Counted from the first letter of the stretch, positions 9,387 through 17,889 are shown. The stretch is DNA of 64,000 bases from an uncultured Lachnospiraceae bacterium (GCA_910577105.1 CAJTMB010000014.1:1-64000), one strand, 5' to 3'. Numbers and translations are program-made. Notes: a model not told the origin generated them from the letters alone.

Positions 9387-10328
9387 CTACTGTGATGGTA
9401 TCAGTGAACCGAACAGTTCCCCATAAGTGTAGGTTACTTTTTCAATCTCTTCTTCAGATGCAAAATATGCTTCCCAGTAAGGAGCCATTAATTCTTCGTA
9501 CTGTGCTTCGGTTATTCGGAAAAACCATTGCCCGTCAGACTGTGAAAAGACACCTTGCTCCTTAAGCCAATCCGGTATATCAATGCCCTCTTCTTTTGTA
9601 TAAACAGGCAGCATAACCATGTGAAGGCTTTCTTCTTCATTAAACCAGCTGGAAAAACCGAAAGTTTGGCACTCAACATCCCCGCCTAAACCAAGCTGGT
9701 AAAACGCCAAATATTTACCATCCCAAATCCACGCAATCTTTTTACTTCCCAAGATTACATACCAAAAATTTTCCAATGTATACCATAATTCACAATTTCC
9801 TGTCTGTTCATTATAATCAAAAATATATATTGCATTGTGGTCATTTTCGTTTCTAATTCCCAGTTCCGGAAAACCATCAGCATCTATATCAAAAAAGATA
9901 TACTCATATCGAATTAGTATCTGTCTATATTCTAAATCATCATAAATTGCCAGTCTTTCAAAATCTTTCAAATATATTTCTTTTCCTGTTTCTTTATTTA
10001 GAAACGGCAGGTCGTTGTTTAACAGCTTGGAAAAATATATTACATATTCATCATAGTTTTCCGAATCACCTTGCATAAATTCTCCGGCAAAATCCACTTT
10101 TTCATAAGCCTGCCTGATAATTTTAATCCCTTCCGCATCTGTATAGGGCAAATCTCTTTCTTCTGAAAAATCCATCCAATGCTCATATATTCGTTGACTC
10201 TCAGGGCTATCTATCTTTCTTGTTTTTTCTTTTTCTCTATGAATGAAACCCTCTGCAATAATGCTTATAGCAAACAAAATTATCATACCAATCAAAACCA
10301 TAATGCATTTTTTATGATTCTTTCCCAC
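9387..10328 (-). CDS. exported protein of unknown function, single N-terminal membrane helix
   Basis: 313 residues from a GTG at 10328 with GGAGGG 4 bases upstream. A basic start is followed by a hydrophobic helix at about residues 9-26, which serves as a signal anchor; the rest is outside and acidic. It has an FFDIDADGFPELGIRNE-like strand, resembling calcium-binding or FG-GAP-like DxDxDG turns found in secreted clostridial proteins, but I cannot name a family. It shares orientation with the LysM protein upstream (10497-11330) with a 168-base gap, so they may be cotranscribed. Confidence 0.7.
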   Translation of the reverse strand: MGKNHKKCIMVLIGMIILFAISIIAEGFIHREKEKTRKIDSPESQRIYEHWMDFSEERDLPYTDAEGIKIIRQAYEKVDFAGEFMQGDSENYDEYVIYFSKLLNNDLPFLNKETGKEIYLKDFERLAIYDDLEYRQILIRYEYIFFDIDADGFPELGIRNENDHNAIYIFDYNEQTGNCELWYTLENFWYVILGSKKIAWIWDGKYLAFYQLGLGGDVECQTFGFSSWFNEEESLHMVMLPVYTKEEGIDIPDWLKEQGVFSQSDGQWFFRITEAQYEELMAPYWEAYFASEEEIEKVTYTYGELFGSLIPSQ

Positions 10329-10496
10329 TTGCCCTCCTATGTTTGTTCTTCGGCAGGATGTGCTGTTATTTTGCTGATTTTATATTCGTTAATTTTCAGT
10401 CTTTTGTTGAATAATGCACCATTTTGGGCGGGTCATTCAACTTTTGTATTTTCAATACTTCTATCATTTCATTTTATCTGCCGTTGTTATTGCCTA

Positions 10497-11330
10497 TTAA
10501 TGAGGAATCTGCAGTTCCTGTCCCGGAAAAATCAAATTCGGGTCGTCACCGATATTCTCTTTATTCCACATGTATAGTTCCTTCCAGTACATGCCGTTCT
10601 TCATTTCTTCCTCCGCAATACGCCACAGACAGTCTCCTTCTTTCACTATGTAACGCTTTAACTGAGTTTCCTCCTGTGCGGCATCATCAGCGTCCTCCAT
10701 ATTTTCCTCCAAGAGACTCTCCGCCGCCACTTCCGCCATTTTATCCTGAACTTCTATAAGCCATTCCCGGAGATTTTCGTTCTCCATAAAAACATCCTCA
10801 CATTTTCGATTACATTCCAACATTTTATTGACGACTTCATCTTCCTCAAAAACAGAAGCCACCTGCTCTAACAAATCCTGATTATTCTGAATCATATCCG
10901 GCGTGCCCAGATACAAATTATCACCAACTGTATATACTAATATTGTCTCCATACCGGGCAGCCCAACCTCAAAGCCTTCCACCCAAAGCTCGTAAAAAAC
11001 AATAACAAGCCATGTTTCCTGCTTATCCTCCAGCGGATAGATATCCATATCCTGTATGCTATATTCCTCGATTCCGCACTCTTTATCCACACGGGCCCTG
11101 ATTTCCATTTCTTTGTTTTCTTCTTCATAAAAACCGTTTATTTTTTCAATATCACATTCGGAACACGCATCAAAAAATGCCTGAACAAAATTTTCCACCT
11201 CTTTTTCCATGCTGCTTTCAGGGGACTTTGCAAAAACACACTCACTGAAACAAAAACACAGGAGCATACTATACAAGAGAAGTTTACCGTATTTGCATTT
11301 TTTACCTTTATTTTGAATTATCCTTAACAT
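10497..11330 (-). CDS. secreted LysM-domain protein
   Basis: 277 residues. A basic N-terminus and a hydrophobic helix at about 16-35 ending VFAKS form a signal peptide. A globular central domain of unknown function spans about 38-200 with an acidic linker after it. The C-terminal 50 residues are a LysM domain (YIVKEGDCLWRIAEEEM ... NPNLIFPGQELQIP-like), which binds peptidoglycan or chitin-type glycans. It probably stays on the cell wall. No catalytic domain is recognised. Confidence 0.8.
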   Translation of the reverse strand: MLRIIQNKGKKCKYGKLLLYSMLLCFCFSECVFAKSPESSMEKEVENFVQAFFDACSECDIEKINGFYEEENKEMEIRARVDKECGIEEYSIQDMDIYPLEDKQETWLVIVFYELWVEGFEVGLPGMETILVYTVGDNLYLGTPDMIQNNQDLLEQVASVFEEDEVVNKMLECNRKCEDVFMENENLREWLIEVQDKMAEVAAESLLEENMEDADDAAQEETQLKRYIVKEGDCLWRIAEEEMKNGMYWKELYMWNKENIGDDPNLIFPGQELQIPH

Positions 11331-11386
11331 TTTACCTTAACCTCTTCCTCATTTTAAAGTGTCTGTAATTCGGAGTCATCAGCCTT

Positions 11387-12715
11387 TTATCGGGACAAGA
11401 GAACCACCGTCTCAACATGCCCCGTCCAAGGAAACATATCCACTCCCACGCCCTTCATCATCCGATACCCTCTCTTTCCCAGATACCGCAAATCCCTCGC
11501 AAGGGTTTCCGGGTTGCAGGAAACGTAAACCACCTTTTTCGGTTTCAGCTTAACAAGGGCATCAAGAAACTCCTCACTGCTTCCTGCGCGCGGCGGGTCC
11601 ATGAAAACTACGTCAACACGAACCTTCTGCTCCGCCATCTGCACCATAAACGTGCCGGCATCATTTTCATAAAAAGAAATATTGGATACCTGATTGATTT
11701 TCGCGTTGGTTCTGGCATCCCGGATGGCAGCTTTATTGAGTTCCACGCCGATAACTTCCTTAGCGCTGCCGCTGGCAATTATGCCGATGGTGCCGATGCC
11801 ACAGTAAGCGTCCAGCACAATCTCCCTGCCGGACAAGCCCGCATATTCCACCGCTTTTGCATAAAGCTTTTCCGTTTGGACGGGATTAATCTGGTAAAAT
11901 GACTGCGGGGAGATGCGGAAGGTTTTTCCGCACAAAACGTCTTCTATATATCCCTTTCCGTACAGAACATGCTCTTTTTCCCCCATCACCATGCTGGTTC
12001 CCCTGCCGTTGATATTCAGTACAATCGTGGTGATTTCGGGATGCAGCTTTAAGAGTGCCTTCACAAAATTATTCTTGGACGGCATCACAGGGGAAGCAAG
12101 AATCAATACTACCATAATCTGCCCCGTATGCAGCCCCGTCCTGACCAGCACATGCCGAAACAGCCCGTATCCCGTGTCCTCATTATAGGGGCGGATTTTA
12201 AATGACTTTAGCAATTCCCGTATGGAAACAATGATGGCATCCGCCTTTTCATTCTCCAAAAGACAGGCATCCAGCGGTACAATCCTGTGCGTCTTTTCCT
12301 CATAAGTGCCGGAAATGATGTTGTGCTTTCTGTCCTCGCCGAACACGGCATGTACCTTGTTGCGGTAATGGTAAGGATTGTCCATCCCTATGATGGAATC
12401 CCACCTGCCAAATCCGGCGCAATGCTCTGCAATCAGCTTTTCTTTCCTTTTTAGCTGCTGTGCATAAGGCTCGTGCAGCCACTTGCAACCACCGCACTTT
12501 CCTTCTGCCGGGCAGACTTTCTCTCTTTTTTCTTTCCTGCACGTATCCTTTTGTCCCTGTTTCTGATTGCGACCGCTTTGTTCATCCTGTTTCCGGCTGA
12601 TTTGCCCGCTCTGCTTCTGAGTCCGGCTGCTTTGTTCATTCCGTTTCTGATTCCGGTCACTTTGTCCGCTCTGCTTCTGAGCCCGATTCATTTGCTCATT
12701 TTGTTTTTTACTCAT
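11387..12715 (-). CDS. 23S rRNA (uracil-5-)-methyltransferase, RlmD/RlmCD-like
   Basis: 442 residues from the ATG at 12715, whose ATGA overlaps the upstream Nudix stop. The first ~60 residues are an unusual basic N/Q/R/S-rich tail (QKQSGQ, RNQKQ units); the TRAM domain common in this family is not evident. An iron-sulfur cysteine cluster follows (CPAEGKCGGC), then the Rossmann SAM site VLDAYCGIGTIGI, the DPPRAG motif, and the catalytic cysteine in VYVSCNPETLARD. Enzymes of this family form 5-methyluridine in 23S rRNA using SAM. The exact target uridine cannot be told from sequence. The stop region overlaps no other gene. Confidence 0.92.
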   Translation of the reverse strand: MSKKQNEQMNRAQKQSGQSDRNQKRNEQSSRTQKQSGQISRKQDEQSGRNQKQGQKDTCRKEKREKVCPAEGKCGGCKWLHEPYAQQLKRKEKLIAEHCAGFGRWDSIIGMDNPYHYRNKVHAVFGEDRKHNIISGTYEEKTHRIVPLDACLLENEKADAIIVSIRELLKSFKIRPYNEDTGYGLFRHVLVRTGLHTGQIMVVLILASPVMPSKNNFVKALLKLHPEITTIVLNINGRGTSMVMGEKEHVLYGKGYIEDVLCGKTFRISPQSFYQINPVQTEKLYAKAVEYAGLSGREIVLDAYCGIGTIGIIASGSAKEVIGVELNKAAIRDARTNAKINQVSNISFYENDAGTFMVQMAEQKVRVDVVFMDPPRAGSSEEFLDALVKLKPKKVVYVSCNPETLARDLRYLGKRGYRMMKGVGVDMFPWTGHVETVVLLSR

Positions 12716-13137
12716 GCCTGCTCCTCTTTTATCCCTTCCCCGTAATCCGTTACCTGCTGCACCATATGTCCGATATTGCCTTCTCCTGCAAACCTGTCCA
12801 ATGAAAAGAAATCTTCTCCCTTCACATTTAAAAATTCCAGAGGATGTTTTTCCCTTCGCAGGACGACTTCCTCCTTCAGCCTGCCGGCGTATACCTCCAC
12901 ATAACAGCCCTGATTGTAATAGGTAAAATCCATCATATGCCGCAGGACTACCTGCCCGCCCGTAATTCCGGTTTCCTCCTCCAATTCCCTGTAAGCAGCC
13001 GCAAATCCACTTTCTCCCTGTTCTATCTTTCCGCCCACAAAATTGTATTTTCCTTTGTAAGGCTCTTTCTGCCGCCTGCAAAAAAGCAACTTTTCTCCGG
13101 TTTTATCATATATCATAATGCAATTATATCCCTGCAT
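12712..13137 (-). CDS. Nudix hydrolase (8-oxo-dGTP phosphatase-like)
   Basis: 141 residues from the ATG at 13137 with AAAGGA upstream; a longer frame would run into the hairpin element and is rejected. The Nudix box is complete: GGKIEQGESGFAAAYRELEE followed by ETGI. The fold starts at once with YNCIMIYDKTGEKLLFCRR, as in MutT-like pyrophosphatases that hydrolyse oxidised or non-canonical nucleoside triphosphates. Coupled by ATGA overlap to the downstream rRNA methyltransferase. Substrate is not determined. Confidence 0.88.
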   Translation of the reverse strand: MQGYNCIMIYDKTGEKLLFCRRQKEPYKGKYNFVGGKIEQGESGFAAAYRELEEETGITGGQVVLRHMMDFTYYNQGCYVEVYAGRLKEEVVLRREKHPLEFLNVKGEDFFSLDRFAGEGNIGHMVQQVTDYGEGIKEEQA

Positions 13138-13218
13138 GGCATCCAATCCTTTCCCAACGCTTCTTTCTATTATTGCATACCGCATGGCGTTCTTCAATCT
13201 CTTTTTCCGGGTTTCCGT

Positions 13219-13388
13219 ATTTTGCATGGGCGGCCACCGGGGCAGGCATTTGTTCCAACAGGACACGTTCTCACTCGGGTAAAAACACAGCGGTACATAG
13301 GATGCTACAAAACAGCATCCAAGGACCGGTGTTTTTACACGGTCCTTTATGGAATCAAATGCCTGCCCCGGCGGTCGCCATGCAAAAT
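13219..13388 (+). repeat. long-hairpin element, type B copy 1
   Basis: Arms at 13219-13252 and 13356-13388 pair imperfectly over about 33 bases. They enclose a 103-bp core (13253-13355) that is over 90 percent identical to the core of the element at 37482-37584, although the arms of the two copies are unrelated. Inside the core are a stem AAAAACAC/GTGTTTTT, an inner hairpin GGATGCT/AGCATCC, and single-stranded motifs CACTC, AGCGGTAC and AAGGACC. It lies between divergent genes (Nudix and LytTR). Confidence 0.85.
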
Positions 13389-13498
13389 CCTCCACTTATA
13401 TGCCCATATAACCACTTACGGGAAATCGGATGCGTATTTTATGGAAATATTGTATAGTAAGAATACGCCAAAGAGGGGAAGGAAAGGCAGGTAAATAC

Positions 13499-13939
13499 AT
13501 GAAAATTGAAGTGAAGCTGGAGGAAACCGTTCAGGAAACGACAGTAATCATTATTGCGCGGAAGATGTCAGAGGATGTAACAAGAATTGTAGAGAAGCTG
13601 TCGGAGGAAACACCGCAGGTCATTGCCGGATTTAAGGAGGATTTATTGGAAATCCTGCAGCCTTCGGATATTTTCCGGATATATGCCGCCAATCAGAAAG
13701 TATATGCGGTAACCCCAGAAGGGGAATACCTGCTGCGTTCCCGCTTGTATGAGATGGAAGGCAGGCTGGCAGCACACGGATTTATCCGCATTTCCAATTC
13801 TGAAATCGTCAATCTGTCAAAAATCAAAAATTTTGACTTAAGCTACACCGGCACTATCGGCGTAACGCTTTCTGACGGAACCACAACCTATGTATCAAGG
13901 CGTTACATGTCAAAAATCAAGGCTGCCCTCGGCATCTGA
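13499..13939 (+). CDS. LytTR-domain DNA-binding regulator, no receiver domain
   Basis: 146 residues from the ATG at 13499, with GGGGAAGGAAAGG upstream. The N-terminal half is a short alpha/beta region; the C-terminal ~95 residues are a LytTR DNA-binding domain (IFRIYAANQKVYAVTPEG, then FIRISNSEIVNLSKIKNF and YVSRRYMSKIKAALG). Stand-alone LytTR proteins of this type are regularly paired with a DUF3021 membrane protein, which is exactly the next gene (35 bases downstream). By analogy the membrane protein probably inhibits the regulator, which controls its own operon; no operator was identified. Confidence 0.88.
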   Translation: MKIEVKLEETVQETTVIIIARKMSEDVTRIVEKLSEETPQVIAGFKEDLLEILQPSDIFRIYAANQKVYAVTPEGEYLLRSRLYEMEGRLAAHGFIRISNSEIVNLSKIKNFDLSYTGTIGVTLSDGTTTYVSRRYMSKIKAALGI

Positions 13940-13974
13940 CTGCCGGATGGGAAACGGAAAATGGAGGAACATAG

Positions 13975-14430
13975 ATGAAAAAACAGATTATTGTAAGAGG
14001 CTTTATCGGTGCATTGCTGGGTATCGTTATCGGCTACTTTATCACGATTGGCATTTCACTCTCATTTGGGGAAGGAACCTATATTTCCTGTGTGCCCGAC
14101 CTGACAGAAGCCGTGGGAACCGAAACCGGCGCCGTCATTGTGCAGACCCTTCTGGATGTCCTGCTCGGCATCGCGTTTGGCGCTGCTTCCGTTATTTGGA
14201 GCATCGATGCATGGAGCATCGCAAAGCAAACCCTGCTGTACCTGTTCATTACCCTGCCCGTCATGCTTTTTGTGGCATACTTCGCATACTGGATGGAGCA
14301 CACCGTAAAAGGCCTGCTGTCCTATGCCGCCGTTTTTATTGCTATTTTCTTTTTTATCTGGCTTATGCAGTATATTTTCTGGAAAATCAGGATAAAAAAG
14401 CTGAACGGGCGCTTAAACAATAAGGCGTAA
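13975..14430 (+). CDS. DUF3021 family membrane protein
   Basis: 151 residues with four predicted transmembrane helices (about 5-27, 45-67, 80-102, 108-132) and a basic cytoplasmic tail (KIRIKKLNGRLNNKA). GGAGG-like sequence (ATGGAGGAACATAG) precedes the ATG. DUF3021 proteins accompany LytTR regulators and are thought to antagonise them at the membrane. Transcription ends at the hairpin at 14450-14478. Confidence 0.85.
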   Translation: MKKQIIVRGFIGALLGIVIGYFITIGISLSFGEGTYISCVPDLTEAVGTETGAVIVQTLLDVLLGIAFGAASVIWSIDAWSIAKQTLLYLFITLPVMLFVAYFAYWMEHTVKGLLSYAAVFIAIFFFIWLMQYIFWKIRIKKLNGRLNNKA

Positions 14431-14449
14431 AAGAAAAACACAATCACAA

Positions 14450-14478
14450 AAAAAGTCCGGTAAATGACCGGACTTTTT
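14450..14478. terminator. bidirectional intrinsic terminator
   Basis: Stem AAAAAGTCCGGT / ACCGGACTTTTT with a 5-base loop; T5 on the plus strand and T7 on the minus strand. It serves both the DUF3021 gene and the convergent tRNA gene. Confidence 0.9.
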
Positions 14479-14479
14479 A

Positions 14480-14554
14480 TCGGAGTGACAAGATTCGAAC
14501 TTGCGACCTCTGCCTCCCTAAGACAGCGCTCTAACCAAACTGAGCCACACCCCG
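14480..14554 (-). tRNA. tRNA-Pro (anticodon AGG)
   Basis: 75 bases on the minus strand fold as a cloverleaf: acceptor CGGGGTG/CACTCCG with discriminator A, D stem GCTC/GAGC, anticodon stem CTGTC/GGCAG with loop TTAGGGA, T stem GCAAG/CTTGT with loop TTCGAAT. The anticodon is AGG, reading CCU and, if A34 is deaminated, other Pro codons. The 3' CCA is not encoded. A terminator follows directly. Confidence 0.93.
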
Positions 14555-14655
14555 TGACACGAACGTTATTATACCGTGTTTTGAATATAAAATCAAGACC
14601 TATTTGCAAAATTTGCAATTTTCTGTGTTGTAACGGTTTCGGTTACGCCGGACAA

Positions 14656-15471
14656 TTACTCTCCATACCACTGCCGGTACAGTTTTTCCCGCCTATCCGC
14701 TTTTAAAGGGAAATCGTTGCGCAGACACCCCACCTTTCCGGGGTCTGTTTCTATCAGCAGAAAGCCCTCCTCCCCGCCGGTACCGTAAAATTCTCCCGCC
14801 AGCGGATTTCCCAAGGGGTCAAAGGCCATGCTGCACGGCTCATAGATAAGGCCGCCGCCCTCGCCGATGCGGTTGACGCCGGCCACATAGCACTGGTTTT
14901 CCACAGCCCTCGCCTGCAAAAGCAATTTCCAGTGCAGGACGCGTTCTTTGGGCCAGTTAGCCAGCACAAATATAAATTCTGATTGTCTGGAGCTTATCTG
15001 AAAAATCTCCGGGAACCTGAGGTCATAACAGATAAAGCCGCCCACCTTCACACCGTTAACTTCACATGCCACAATCTTTTCACCCGCACTGAAATGCCTG
15101 CCCTCTTCCCCATAGGTGAAGGGATGAATCTTTTCATAATGCATCAGGGATTTGCCGTCCTGAACCACCTCCATGCAGTTATAGGCTTTCACTTCCGTTC
15201 CCTTACGCCCCGCATAACCAAACCCTATCGCCATATGCGGAAACCTTTTCGAGAGTAATTTCATCCTTTCGACTGATTCATACGGACAAGTTTCCGCTGT
15301 CTTATCCGTATGCATGGAAAAACCGGTAAAACTCATTTCCGGAAACAAAAGCAAATCCGCACCGGCAGCATATGCCTTTTCGGCAAACACAGACGCCTTT
15401 TCATAATTTGCCTGCCTGTCCTCCCACACAATATCCATCAAAGTAAGCGCTGCTTTCCAATTTTTTCCCAT
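14656..15471 (-). CDS. carbon-nitrogen hydrolase (nitrilase superfamily, omega-amidase-like)
   Basis: 271 residues from the ATG at 15471, with GAGGGATGAA upstream; ATGs 3 and 12 codons earlier are alternatives with weaker sites. The Glu-Lys-Cys triad is intact: E in LLFPEMSFTGFS, K in MHYEKIHPFTYGEE, and C in GGFICYDLRFPEIF. This arrangement is typical of the branch that includes omega-amidase and C-N hydrolases acting on small amides such as alpha-ketoglutaramate. Cytosolic, about the usual length. Substrate is inferred only. Confidence 0.88.
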   Translation of the reverse strand: MGKNWKAALTLMDIVWEDRQANYEKASVFAEKAYAAGADLLLFPEMSFTGFSMHTDKTAETCPYESVERMKLLSKRFPHMAIGFGYAGRKGTEVKAYNCMEVVQDGKSLMHYEKIHPFTYGEEGRHFSAGEKIVACEVNGVKVGGFICYDLRFPEIFQISSRQSEFIFVLANWPKERVLHWKLLLQARAVENQCYVAGVNRIGEGGGLIYEPCSMAFDPLGNPLAGEFYGTGGEEGFLLIETDPGKVGCLRNDFPLKADRREKLYRQWYGE

Positions 15472-15511
15472 TTCATCCCTCATTTCCGCTTTGCAATGCT
15501 GCAACACATAA

Positions 15512-15581
15512 TCCCACGGAACGAAAGTTCCGGATGAGAAATGCCCACTGGCATGAGTTATTAGAAGTACTTTTCACGCTA
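15512..15581 (-). repeat. degenerate hairpin element after pepD stop
   Basis: Between pepD and the hydrolase gene, and starting at the pepD stop codon on the minus strand, lie TAGCGTG, an AGTACT palindrome, a hairpin ATGCC/GGCAT and a hairpin GGAAC/GTTCC. The order and several words (TAGCGTG after the stop, GGCATTT, TCATC, GGATTATG) match the tandem unit at 61913-62199, which also begins at a stop codon. It looks like a shortened relative of that unit. Confidence 0.5.
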
Positions 15582-17033
15582 GTCCTTCTTTTCCAGCAAT
15601 TTCACCAAGTATTCCCAAACCCTCTTTGTGGAAGAGATACTTAAGCTTTCTTCCGTCGTATGGATATTTTCCATATCCGGTCCAAAAGAAATACAGTCCA
15701 GGTCTTCTATCTTTGACGCCAGAATACCGCATTCCAAACCTGCGTGAATCGCCTGCAGCTCGGGTTTTTTGCCATACATTTCCTCATACACCGCCACCAT
15801 TTTGTCACGAAGCGGTGAATCCACCCGATATGCCCATCCCGGATAATCACCGGAAATACTGCTGTTTCCTCCTGCAAGCTTGGTTATGGCAGTCACTTTT
15901 TCCAGCAGAGCCTTTTTGGCACTCTCTATACAACTTCTCACGGAAAATTCACACCGAATCTCCCGTGCCTCTGTGTCATACTTCAAAATGCCCAGATTCA
16001 GGGAGGTTTCCACCAGACCGGGAACATCCGCACTCATTGCCTGCACGCCATCAGGCAGCGATATCAGATAAACGGCGGCATGCGCCGTACCCGCTCCATC
16101 CACGCAACTTTCCTGTTCTTCTCCCCTGTATACCGTGGTTATCCCAAAATCAGGGTCCTTCGTGGCAAGCTCTGCTTTTATCTCTTCTTCAGCCTGCAAA
16201 AGCACATGCCGGAATACCTCTTCCTTCTCCTTATCTATCAAAATCTCCGCCACTGTCTGCCGGGGTATGGCATTGTCAGCCAGACCTCCCTCCAATGACT
16301 TCAGATAAACGGGCATCTTCTGCACAAGACTGTGCAAAATCCTTGCCATTATGCAATTAGCATTACCGCGCCCTTTATCAATTTCGGCCCCGGAATGTCC
16401 TCCCATAAGCCCTTCCACACTAATCCTGTAAGCCTCTCCTTTTTTCTCACACATGGAAACCGGAAGACGGCAGTCCATCCTTGCCCCGCCTGCGCAGCTT
16501 GTCAGGAAAATACCTTCCTCTTCAGAATCCAGATTCAGCATCCTTTTTCCCTCAAGACCGGACAAATCAATACCCCTTGCACCGTCCATCCCTACCTCCT
16601 CATCCACCGTAATGACCACTTCCAGTTTGGGATGGGAAAGATTTTCACTGTCCAAAAGCGCCAGTGCGTAAGCGACTGCAATACCGTCATCTCCGCCCAA
16701 GCTTGTGCCCTCCGCATATATTTTATCGCCATCGGTTTTCACTTTCAGGCCTTCCGTCTGCATGTCTATCGTACAGTCCGGTTTTTTCACAGCCACCATA
16801 TCCATATGCCCCTGCAGGATTACCACAGGTTCCTTTTCATATCCCGGTGTGGCAGGCTTGATGATAATCACATTTTTCAGCTCGTCCTGCCTGTATTCCA
16901 GGTTTCTCTCCTTTGCAAACGCCACCAGAAAATCGCTTATCTGCGAAACATTCCCCGAACCATGGGGAATCCCGCATATTTTTTCAAAATACTGAAAAAC
17001 CTTCTCCGGCTGTAATCCATCCAATGCACCCAT
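15579..17033 (-). CDS. pepD: cytosolic beta-alanyl/aminoacyl-histidine dipeptidase PepD (M20 family)
   Basis: 484 residues, the usual length. Zinc-ligand motifs of the M20 peptidases are in order: H in ILQGHMDMVAVKKPDC, D in GTSLGGDDGIAVAYALALLD, the catalytic EE in ITVDEEVGMDGA, and a final H near DMENIHTTEESLSIS. PepD cleaves a wide range of dipeptides in the cytoplasm, supplying amino acids from peptide uptake. AAAGGTG lies 6 bases before the ATG. A long-hairpin element separates it from the SodC-like gene upstream. Confidence 0.94.
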   Translation of the reverse strand: MGALDGLQPEKVFQYFEKICGIPHGSGNVSQISDFLVAFAKERNLEYRQDELKNVIIIKPATPGYEKEPVVILQGHMDMVAVKKPDCTIDMQTEGLKVKTDGDKIYAEGTSLGGDDGIAVAYALALLDSENLSHPKLEVVITVDEEVGMDGARGIDLSGLEGKRMLNLDSEEEGIFLTSCAGGARMDCRLPVSMCEKKGEAYRISVEGLMGGHSGAEIDKGRGNANCIMARILHSLVQKMPVYLKSLEGGLADNAIPRQTVAEILIDKEKEEVFRHVLLQAEEEIKAELATKDPDFGITTVYRGEEQESCVDGAGTAHAAVYLISLPDGVQAMSADVPGLVETSLNLGILKYDTEAREIRCEFSVRSCIESAKKALLEKVTAITKLAGGNSSISGDYPGWAYRVDSPLRDKMVAVYEEMYGKKPELQAIHAGLECGILASKIEDLDCISFGPDMENIHTTEESLSISSTKRVWEYLVKLLEKKD

Positions 17034-17142
17034 ACAAACACCTTTCTGCCCCTTTCGGGCCCTCCTAAAACGATATTAGGGAAGTAAAATTATTATACTC
17101 CCCCCAAAAAATCTGTCAAGCACCAACAGCCGCCGAATTTCC

Positions 17143-17313
17143 GCATTTTCCGGGTGCGGCAGGGGAGCCGTATCTGTATCCGCAAGGGGGCGTTACAAAG
17201 GCGTTGGTCCTTGCGTTGTGTTCTTTACAACACTAGTACCACTACGCCTTTGTAAGAGTGCATACGTCCCCCGCCGGATACAGATACGGCTCCCCTGCCG
17301 CCCCGGAAAATGC
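17143..17313 (-). repeat. long-hairpin element, type A copy 1
   Basis: Outer arms 17143-17182 and 17275-17313 pair over 39 bases with one bulged T. In the minus-strand sense the core reads GGGGGACG, CACTC, ACAAAGGCGT, AGTGGTACTAG, a small hairpin, AAGGACCA, ACGCCTTTGT and CGCCCCC. The stem ACAAAGGCGT/ACGCCTTTGT differs from its counterparts at 19313-19445 and 47270-47430 by compensatory changes. It lies between pepD and the SodC-like gene. Confidence 0.88.
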
Positions 17314-17324
17314 AGTATCCGCCT

Positions 17325-17798
17325 CTAAAATATTAAGCCGCAGGCTATTTTTTTCCCTGAATCCCCTGCCGGCTGGCTGCGGTAATCGTCGGGCATGTCA
17401 TGAATGACTACCGTTCGTCCCAGCACTTCTCCGGGAAGAAATCTTTCCGTATAAAAAGCGCCCCATGCTTTTCCGTTATTTGCAAAAAGTACCGGCATAT
17501 CCCCGGCATGAAGCGGGTGCTCCTTTCCGTAGGGATTAAAATGGCCCTTTGTATTTGCAAGCGGCTCTTCTGCGGTGCCCGCACATGCCAATCCTTCATG
17601 GATATGGAATCCGTATATTCCGGTTCCGTTATCCGGTAATCCCAATACATCCGCCACCACTACGGTTCCCTGCCTGTATCTGTAAAACAGAACCATCCCC
17701 CTGATATCCGGGTAATTTATCGTTCCGCGTACCTGTGCATAATGCTCAGGCGGGCTGTTTAAAATCGGATAAATAGACTCCGACAGCATTTCATACAT
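17325..17798 (-). CDS. Cu/Zn superoxide dismutase-like protein, no signal peptide
   Basis: 157 residues from the ATG at 17798 (GGGAGG upstream); the longer frame to 17861 is rejected because it crosses a palindrome. Metal ligands of the SodC family are present: FHIHEG, GHFNP, EHPLHAGD and VVIHD, as are the two disulfide cysteines (GLACAG and IACG). The usual active-site Arg of the GNAG-R-ACG motif is Lys here (GDSGKKIACG). Bacterial SodC is normally exported, but this protein has no signal sequence, so it would be cytosolic. It probably dismutates superoxide, but the Lys makes full activity uncertain. Confidence 0.85.
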   Translation of the reverse strand: MYEMLSESIYPILNSPPEHYAQVRGTINYPDIRGMVLFYRYRQGTVVVADVLGLPDNGTGIYGFHIHEGLACAGTAEEPLANTKGHFNPYGKEHPLHAGDMPVLFANNGKAWGAFYTERFLPGEVLGRTVVIHDMPDDYRSQPAGDSGKKIACGLIF

Positions 17799-17818
17799 AA
17801 AAAAACGCCTCCCATAAA

Positions 17819-17846
17819 ATAGAATATTCCATTTGGAATATTCTAT
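17819..17846. promoter_or_regulatory. 28-bp perfect palindrome upstream of the SodC-like gene
   Basis: Arms ATAGAATATTCCA and TGGAATATTCTAT are perfect 13-mers around TT. It sits between the rplT stop (17890) and the binding site of the SodC-like gene, 20 bases before its ATG. It may be an operator, or an AT-rich hairpin limiting read-through from the ribosomal protein operon; on the minus strand it is followed by TTTTAT. Confidence 0.6.
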
Positions 17847-17889
17847 TCCGGGAAACGCCAAACGTGAAAGCCAATCCTTTGGGCCTTCT

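Noticed and set aside
13145..13395. N-terminal extension of the Nudix protein through the hairpin element
   Set aside because: The good start with a binding site is at 13137; the extension translates the repeat and is not protein-like.
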